Of a DNA stretch of 64,000 bases, positions 56,633-64,000 are shown piece by piece. The DNA is from Didymodactylos carnosus. Lineage: Eukaryota; Rotifera; Eurotatoria; Philodinida; Philodinidae. A program made the position numbers and the translations under genes. Location: the NCBI GenBank assembly GCA_905250885.1, contig CAJNOQ010000026.1, positions 1-64,000 of the forward strand, written 5' to 3'. The notes under the pieces are model-generated. The model worked only from the letters and a program-made list of their open reading frames with translations. It made no database searches and was not told where the DNA came from. The stretch's first letter is position 1, and each line of letters begins with the position of its first letter.

Positions 56633-57623
56633 TTTTAGCTGTTTAGATGAATTAATCGGCCATTCAGAGTACTCTCTCATGTGTACGTACAAAATAGGTG
56701 AAAAAAATATCGCATTCAAATAAATAAAGAGCAAAAATTTTTTCAATACGTTTTATTTATCTTGTTTTCTTTTCTATCCAGTAGGTACAATGTTCATCAT
56801 CATAAATTTTGTGTGCTCGCACATGTACTAAGCGTAAATCCAAGATAATAACAAAGAGACACAACTCATGCACGTAAACTGAATACCTTTGGTAAACGAG
56901 GTTTAACATTCTCACTTTTTCTATCTGTATTATTTGATATCTTGGTGATACCGATAACATATTTTCCGTGTGTGTTTTTATCTTTAAAAATTTGTAAGAG
57001 AAAACTCAGAATATGATCATTTTTTTTGCTTTAAATAATCGTATGAGAGAGTACATGCCATATATTCTGAATTATTTCGACAGTTTTATGGAACGCTTCA
57101 AATTCTTTTTCTTTTGGTTCGTGCTTCATGTCTATTTTTTTTCTATTACATGAACACGAATCCTGTGAATGAACATGTAAATTGAGAATCTTGTCGCATG
57201 GTTATTTTCGCGCGTATAAAGTACCGTACAAAAATCTAAGACCATTTACTCTGAACTTTTTCAGTTCTTATTCCATTGACTGAAAATATCGAGTCTAGAA
57301 TCCTAAAAGTGTATATGTATATGTTTGTGTCTGACCTGAGCAAAAAGAATAAATTCTGTGCCTAATGAATTAATTGTTACTTACATATCATTCTAATCGA
57401 GAGATTTGAAAAACTTAACCGGTTGAAACAGATTGTAGACTCTCTATAGTCGGCTACCTTGCGCAATAATTTTAGATCGAGATACTGTTACAGAATGTCT
57501 TGATGCTGTTTAGTCTTCTTAAAAAATATCTGGCAAAAAAATGGGAAAAACTTTTCAAGAGAAGCTCGAATCGAACTTTGTTACGTGCAAGGTGATCAAC
57601 CGTGAAGAGTGAGGGGATCAGGG
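56633..57623. other. Gene-free interval downstream of the Q/N-rich gene
   Basis: Contains the presumed 3' untranslated region. No exon-like frame and no repeat structure is clear. Confidence 0.45.
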
Positions 57624-58253
57624 GCCAGTTTCTTAAAAAAACTTCAGCAAAACTTAAGTGAAAAATTCGTCTTAGCTAAGTGTGTTTCTCAAACATTATT
57701 TAACTTAACCCTTGACGGTTGTTCACCTTCGATAGCTGCTTCCGGACCCAGTTGGACCTACTAGGAAAGGCATCGAAAGATTCAATGGTTTTGTCTGATT
57801 TAGACTTGCCATACATCAATCAAAAGCTATGCTTATGCTCTTTGTGGTCGCGAATATGGCAGCAGTTTTACCGGCACATGAAAAAAAATATAGAGAAGTA
57901 ATGATAAACAAAAAATTTAAGGTGGATCTGCCTGGATTCTCAAACAGCTGTCAAGGATTAAGTCACCTCTCGATCCCACTCAAGTTTTCACTTAAGCTTT
58001 TAAGTAGAAAATTGTTTAAATTTTATAACTTCTTTATTTGAGGTCCGTAACCCACCCAACCTACCATAATTAGATGAACATAACTTTTTCCGGAAATTTG
58101 CTGTAAAGCAATCTAAGTTGTCTAAAATACGAATGGTTTTTACTGCATGACCTCTGCCCGAATTAAGCTTTTTTAAGAAACGCGCTTAAGTCTTAAGTGC
58201 GACTTAAATTTGGACTTAACTTGAAAACTTAACGTTTTTTTAGAAACACTCCG
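57624..58253. mobile_element. ACTTAAGT-motif element, long copy
   Basis: The left end is CAGTTTCTTAAAAAAACTTC and the right end carries ACGTTTTTTTAGAAACACT, roughly inverted. Near both ends the palindrome ACTTAAGT and its half CTTAAG/GACTTAA recur (AAAACTTAAGTG, CTTAAGTCTTAAGTGCG). A second AGCTTTTTTAAGAAAC at 58167 suggests a nested smaller copy at 58167-58253. The centre has two overlapping open frames without recognisable domains. Confidence 0.55.
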
Positions 58254-58686
58254 GATCCACAGTTGGTTTTGACTAATCAAGGTTTTAAAATTTCTCGATT
58301 AGATTGATATGTTATACGTAAAGCATAAATGATAATTATGTTTCCCTCCCAGTGCATTCGGATGTAGATTAGATCGGAAAAAGCTTTGAAAAAACTTTGC
58401 TTTGTAGCTTCTTGGATAGTCGAAAATCTCATTAGACAGCTACAATCAAAGCTACTGTATCACAAATCCATTGACATGAGCTATGTTTAACAAGTTTTGC
58501 TGTCAAATGCAACGATCTTTTGTGGCTTGAATTTTTGATTTTTTTTCTGATAGTTCTCATTTTAACTTCAGAATTATTCATTTAGTTAGAGCTAGCAAAT
58601 ACCAGCTCAGTTCACAACGTTTTTACGTTTTTCAAAAGTCATTAATGAAGTGGATCGAACGAATCTGCATATTAACGCCAACTGGG

Positions 58687-58888
58687 GGCAGTTTCTTAAA
58701 AAAACTTCAAAAAAGTCACTTTTCCTACTTAAGGTTTCACTTAACTTAAGTTGTCATTCGAGAAACACACTTAAGTCAAATCTTAAGTTTGACTTAAATA
58801 CGACTTATTTTTTCACTTAAGTTTTGACTTACGTCGATGACTTTTTTTTGTTCGATGAAGTTCGATGAAGTTTTTTTAAGAAACTCAG
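58687..58888. mobile_element. ACTTAAGT-motif element, short copy
   Basis: Starts CAGTTTCTTAAAAAAACTTC and ends GAAGTTTTTTTAAGAAACT, a close inverted pair. Between them ACTTAAG, CTTAAGT or GACTTAA occurs about nine times in ~200 bases. It shares ends and motif with the copy at 57624, showing a mobile family. Confidence 0.75.
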
Positions 58889-58892
58889 GTTA

Positions 58893-58944
58893 GTTTCATC
58901 AAAAGACTTAAATTAAGAAACTTAAGTTTTCTGATGAAACTAGT
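58893..58944. repeat. 52-base hairpin
   Basis: AGTTTCATCAAAAGACTTAA pairs with TTAAGTTTTCTGATGAAACT across a ~10-base loop with two mismatches. It sits 5 bases beyond the previous element and also contains CTTAAG, so it may be a further tiny derivative. Confidence 0.7.
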
Positions 58945-58962
58945 TATTTTAATGAAAACTGA

Positions 58963-59446
58963 AATAAATAGTACTGAGTACAATTTATCCACACCAAATA
59001 CGAAGAAATTGATCTGTCAATATAGAGCTGCTTTAGTACACTTTTTTCTCAGTTTAATTAAATAATTTAAGACCAAATAGAGCATTTATTATTTCTCGAA
59101 AACAATAACACCGGCTCATTTAAGGTAAATTCGAATATATAAATCGAAAGAGGAAGGGTTTCTATCTTTGTAGAACGTACTCTCTTCTACAAAATGAGAC
59201 ATTTCCTATTATTATAAGAACTTTAGTATCGAATAGAGTGGAAAATCACAATATATTTGCTCTTTCTAATAGCCACATAGAAACTGCATTTAGAAAGCAC
59301 ATTTGAAGTTTTCACTTTTTCAAATATAAATTTCGACTGTTCGATTTGGTCTTAAAATTACGCACACTGACATGAGAAAAAAAGTGTACTAAAGCAGCTC
59401 TTTCTTCGTATTTGCTGTGGATAAATGACACTCAGTATTATTTATA
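58963..59446. mobile_element. Foldback/MITE with ~110-base inverted ends
   Basis: The left end (AATAGTACTGAGTAC, then TTTATCCACACCAAATACG, then GAGCTGCTTTAGTACAC) is inverted at 59330-59446 (GTGTACTAAAGCAGCTC, CGTATTTGCTGTGGATAAA, ACTCAGTATTATT) at about 85 %, with small indels. The ~250-base centre is non-coding. Confidence 0.75.
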
Positions 59447-61360
59447 TATTTACTGTATGTATAATATAGTAAACTAATATTACTATTGTATCACATTTTT
59501 CAGATTTCATTAAAATAATGATAAATCGAATGCGAAGTCCTCTTGCCTTCTGATCCGCCCGCCATCAGTCTTGTTTTGTTTAGCGTGAAACTTTTCATGC
59601 TTGCTTTTTTCAGTTGTTTTTTCTCTTTATTTGTAAATTCGATATTTCTTCTATTAAAATATATGTAACGTGATACGCACATATTCAAGCATATTTTTTT
59701 TCTATACTTTAATGAAAATAAAAATAAAATTTTCTTGCTTATACGAATTATACATAAGAAAATTCCTTTGTTATTAGATGTACCGAGGAAGCGAACAGTT
59801 ATAATTGTCCATTTACAAATGCCTTTTGTTTCAAATTAACTTACAGGTTTGTATTCAAAAGAACGTTAGTAAGGCAAAAAACTTACGAATTTTCCCATTC
59901 CGGTAGGCATCGTGAGAGCAATGTCTCAGAAATTCAAATGTATTGTCAATTTTTATTTGTCTTTTTTGTTCAACAACAATAGCGTTACAATGAAATACAA
60001 ATTAAAAAACAACAACAATGAACAAAGAGAGAGTAAGAGCAGAATTAAACAAAAATAAAACGAAAACCACGTATCATAATGCATAAAAAAAACAACAATA
60101 ATTTCATAAGCAAAAATGTTCGTTTGACAAATGAAAAAAACGAAAACTGATCTGCATCAAATGCTCTAATTTTTTTTATGGTATGTGTGTGTGTGTGGAA
60201 ATGGATAGAAAAAAAACATCGCGCCCGTTCACCGGACCCAACAGGCTCATATATTTGGATGTATCAGAAATATACGTTCAGCACTTTATCTTTCACACAC
60301 ACATCATTTATAGTTTATATTTTAAAAAAATAAATGTATAAATAAACGAAAAACAACAAAAAATATATCAAAATGTAATAATGATGTTTTTCTAGGCCAA
60401 ATGAAAGTACCCCAACGGATAGAAAAAAATTATATCAAAAAATAAGAAAAAAAATTTTTTTTTCGGTTTTTGTTGAAGATTTTTATACAAAAAGAATAAA
60501 TGAACCGAAGTAAAAAAAAAAAACGATTGCACAAAACCAGCCGAAATGGGTCTGTTTTATTATCAGAAAATATGTTGAATGAAGAGAGATCAACGACTGC
60601 TGGATAAATGATATCCGATTTAAACAGTGAACATTGCTCAAACAAAAAAAGAACAACGACAAAAACTAAAGAGCCCATTAAAGAATGTATATGCGGCAAA
60701 GAAATGAAAGAAAAAGAAGGAGAAAAAGAAAAACCTACACGTTTATTCGCCAGCAAAATCAAGTAAAAAAACCGAAAGATGTCTTATAGGTAGAAAATAA
60801 TGATAATAAAAAAGGCTACTACAGCAGATGGTTTTCGTTTGCGTTCCTTTCAATTCAGTTATCATTTCAACTTATACACATTTACTCATGTAGAGTTCTA
60901 TGTGGCTGAAAGTAAACTAAGACTTGAAATTAAAGAACAAAAAAAAATCATAGGAATATGTCGTTTTTTTATCAAAATACTATACATGTGTGTGGATGTA
61001 ATATCGCGATAAGTGGAAGAAATATCTAATATAAAAAATCATCATGTTTTTTGCTGGATATGTATGTGTATGCGTTGGATAATCTAATAATAAAAAAGAT
61101 ACAACAACAAAAAAAAAACACATAGGAAAATAAAATAAACAACAACAAAAATGTAATAATAACGTAACTAAATAAAAACCTTATATATAATAAAATCGTG
61201 AGAATATATAAAAGAAAACAAATAGACAACACACACACGCACGCACAAGATGCTGAGAGAGAAAGAGAGAGAGAGACAGAGATAGAGATAGAGAGAGACC
61301 AACAACACGGGAGGGTGTTCACCTGTCTTGCTAATAAATGAGCACTAAGTGTATGAACAA
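59447..61360. other. Probable long 3' untranslated region of CPEB and spacer
   Basis: No gene is supported. The sequence is A-rich with CA and GA simple repeats, for example around 60184-60200 and 61250-61300. CPEB2-4 genes commonly have long 3' UTRs, so much of 60000-61360 may be transcribed; this is inference. Confidence 0.4.
61250..61300. repeat. GA-rich microsatellite
   Basis: Imperfect GAGAGA run interrupted by AGACAGAGATAGAGATA, about 60-110 bases downstream of the CPEB stop on the minus strand. Confidence 0.85.
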
Positions 61361-63833
61361 TTACCATCGAAACGGTAATGTACGGGGTCGATCTGCTCCT
61401 TCTTTGACTAATGGTTTATGATATTCTCGACCAGATCGCGCATGTATTGAAGCCCAACATGTTTCACAATAATATTGTAAGCACGTTACCTGAATTCATA
61501 ACAAGATTTTTTTGGTCGGTATAATATTTAAAAATGTGTGTGCACTACGAACAAATTCTAACTCACATTAGCACAAAAAAATGGCGCAAATTTTCCGCCA
61601 CATCTTGCTCCTTGACATTCATCACACATTTGATCATCTAACACATAAGGTTTGACTTCAACCTAAGAAAACAAAGAATATTATCGTAAACAACGGTATC
61701 TGATGAGCAAAGAATGAGACGTTATTTACTCGTTTATCAATATCTCCATGTTGTAATTGAACAAATCTTGCTGAGATAGCTGCTATATAACTTTGTTGAT
61801 TTGAAAATGCCACGCGCCCTGCTCCTTTTGGATATTTTAATTCTGGATCAGTATCAATGCCAGCATAACATACACCACCATACAATCTGTCCATAATCAT
61901 TGCAAGTTCAACTGAAAGTATTTTATTAAGTTTGTAAAACTTAGAAATTTCATCTTTTAGAGTTTTCACCTGCTCTTAATGGTCTCGGTACACCACCAAC
62001 AAATATTGTTTTTCTTGGATCAAGTGGTTGTGAGCCATCCATAACAAAATCTGAATCGGCCAATAACCATGGACGAATCTGTACAGCTTTATCTTTCATA
62101 CTTGGACTCGATACGCACATATAAAGTTTACCGTCGTCCATAACACATTCATCAATTAGTTCTTGAACAGAACGCTCACAGGTAAATATCAAAAAGGCAT
62201 AACCTAAAACACAATGAAGTTCATTTATAGTAAACAAACAAACTTGAAAACTGAAATGTACAAACCTTTTGGTGGAAAATACGATTTGCTTTCTTGTTTA
62301 TGTGGCCAATCAACCATCAACGGTCCAAAACGTTGAAAATGAGCAATGATTTCTTCTACAAAGCAACAAAAAAAGAACCGTTTGAGTGGAAAAAGTATGT
62401 ATCTGTTAACTAAAACAAACCTTCATCAATATCGGGAGGCAAACCGCCAACAAATACTTTTCGAGAAAATCGTTCTTCTTTATTCATGTCGACAATATTT
62501 CTTGGTGAACCAAACAAACCGGATGCAGGAGCTCCACCACCACCTCCAACTGAGATTAAGCTTTCGGTATCCAGTATGCTTCCCATGCCGCTGTCATCAC
62601 TGTACACACGTTTTACTAAAATCGTATATATTAATGATTAGAGTGTATCAAACGCAATGAAAAACTATTACGCAGATTCTACATTTCAAAACGAAATAGT
62701 TGAGCAATCTCCTTAAAATACAACAGAAAATTTGGTAGTATTTTTTTAACGATTCGAGATGCAATCTATGACGTTTTTTGGAACGTAAAATTTGATCTAT
62801 CTTAAAATTGTCATGTCTAATTTTATACGGATTAACCTAGAACTTGTTTATATTGACAGTGGAAAACAAATAGGCAAAGACTAAGATGGCTCTCTCTCTA
62901 ACCGTATGATTTACATTTAAATTCATTGTTACCATCAGTATTAACATTACGCATCATGTCCATTAATTGATGAAAGGAGCTCATGTCATATGCACCACCA
63001 GACTACAAAGAAAAAGATACGTGAATTGATTCGATATGTTTTCCATCAAATTGCAAGAATAAATACGTAAACAAAGCGAAATTTCTGCTCTAGCAGTTCA
63101 AGAGATGCCTCGGGAGAAATATACTGGAATGAGAACTTACATTCATTGAAGGGAATGCTGAATTATTATCCTCAGAATTCATCGTACTGCCACCATTCAT
63201 GAGATGTTGCTCATTTAAATCAAGTAAATTATTGTTATTTGTATTATTTGATTGATAACGTAAATTGCTATTCGTTTGTGAATTATAATTATGTGGAATC
63301 ATTGGCCTTCGAATTGATGACTGCTGCTGTGGCTGTTGTTGCGAATTATATTTGTTTTGCATGGATGGTAAAAATGGTAAAAAATTATTTTGTGAAGGTT
63401 GAGTGGATTTTTTTTGTTGTAAATTATTAATATTTTGTGCATTTGGCATTCCTCCGTTAATATTATTAACATTACCACTCATCATTGCTGACGAATTAAT
63501 GGGGTTCGTTAAAGATGGTACAGGACGCCGAGAAGACGTAGCTGGAAATCCATGCATTGTATTTGTTCCATTATTCGCACTACCCCAGGTATTGTTAGCT
63601 CCATTTGTCATTGTCTGCTGCATATGCGGTGGAAGAGGCATTGATGTTGGTTGTGCACCTTGCCAATGTTGCTGGATATTATTATTCATGATAGAAGTAA
63701 CTGGTTGATTATTCCACATTTGAGATTGTTGTTGATTTTTGGTCATGGGCCTAGGATTGACTGTAGCAGCTGGAAAATTGTGACTGGCTGTAATAGCACG
63801 TCTTTGTAAAGCAGCTTGTGCTGCTTGTTGTTG
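61361..63833 (-). CDS. CPEB: CPEB2-4/Orb2-type translation regulator, 5' end outside window
   Basis: CPEBs bind U-rich elements in mRNA 3' UTRs and control polyadenylation and local translation. Exons in the window: 63833-63141, 63002-62915, 62615-62421, 62355-62266, 62203-61970, 61911-61730, 61662-61567, 61489-61361; all junctions are in phase. The first listed exon begins after TTTTAG in phase 0, so the gene continues past base 64000. It is Gln/Asn/Met-rich, like the prion-like region of Orb2. Then RRM1 (KVFVGGLPPDID, SKSYFPPKGYAFLIF, DGKLYMCVSSPSMKDKAVQI), RRM2 (TIFVGGVPRPLRA, ELAMIMDRLYGGVCYAGIDT, GAGRVAFSNQQSYIAAISAR) and the ZZ-type zinc domain (CDECQGARCGGKFAPFFCAN, CLQYYCETCWASIHARSG). 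It ends HKPLVKEGADRPR. The RRM sequence is clearly CPEB2-4 type rather than CPEB1; which paralogue cannot be told. Confidence 0.95.
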
Positions 63834-64000
63834 CTAAAAGAATAAATGAAACCAAATATGAAATAATATTTAAAAACCACAAATTCAAATTGTTTAGACA
63901 TGATTACAGTCGATCGTTATCCCTGATCATCGCAAATGAATCTGCCGAAGAATTTTACTTCTTCTATACTAAAAAAACAGAGCAGTATTGATCGCACAAG

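Overview
This is a nuclear segment of an AT-rich metazoan genome. Animal-type genes are read at the codon level: a WNK kinase, a TEAD/Scalloped factor, CPEB2-4/Orb2, a CEP192/SPD-2-like centrosome protein, ARV1, NAXD and a METTL7-type methyltransferase. Most introns are only about 40-70 bases with GT..AG ends. The gaps between genes are long, AT-rich and full of short non-autonomous transposons. This combination would suit a rotifer (bdelloid or relative), but that placement is an inference and not shown by the sequence.

Layout. 1-5127: a terminal-inverted-repeat element at the left edge, then gene-free DNA. 5128-6221 (+): ARV1, six exons. 6222-8002: a dispersed repeat carrying a GC-rich miniature transposon. 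8003-15730 (-): a giant WNK kinase, at least 11 exons, with a tandemly duplicated exon. 15731-25791: gene-free, with a foldback element and a collapsed Tc1/mariner element. 25792-29478 (-): CEP192/SPD-2-like gene, 16 exons, frame closed through all junctions. 29708-32400: an hAT-type miniature element, a foldback and a processed RPL11 pseudogene. 32938-33924 (-): METTL7/TMT1-type methyltransferase. 35195-36302 (-): NAXD, repair of hydrated NAD(P)H. 37575-39780 (-): TEAD. 39781-53845: a 14 kb repeat-rich stretch with a processed RTF2 pseudogene, a 5'-truncated LINE, several MITEs and foldbacks and arrays of short palindromic motifs. 53846-56632 (+): an unrecognised Q/N-rich gene with a near-perfect 141-base inverted repeat inside an intron. 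57624-59446: elements built on an ACTTAAGT motif. 61361-63833 (-): 3' part of CPEB2-4/Orb2, continuing off the right edge.

The genes are housekeeping or regulatory single genes with no common pathway; neighbours on the minus strand are separated by 1.3-2.3 kb and there is no operon. The most unusual aspect is the repeat fraction. At least six unrelated small elements each carry their own short motif repeated many times near the ends (GGAGTT, GCGGAA, AACCGNGGTT, TGAGTACTCA, GTCGAC, ACTTAAGT), and many others are plain foldbacks. Three hAT-like miniature elements still show 8-base target duplications, and one element can be compared with its own empty site elsewhere in the window. No retrovirus, LTR element, Polinton, CRISPR array, rRNA or tRNA gene was recognised.
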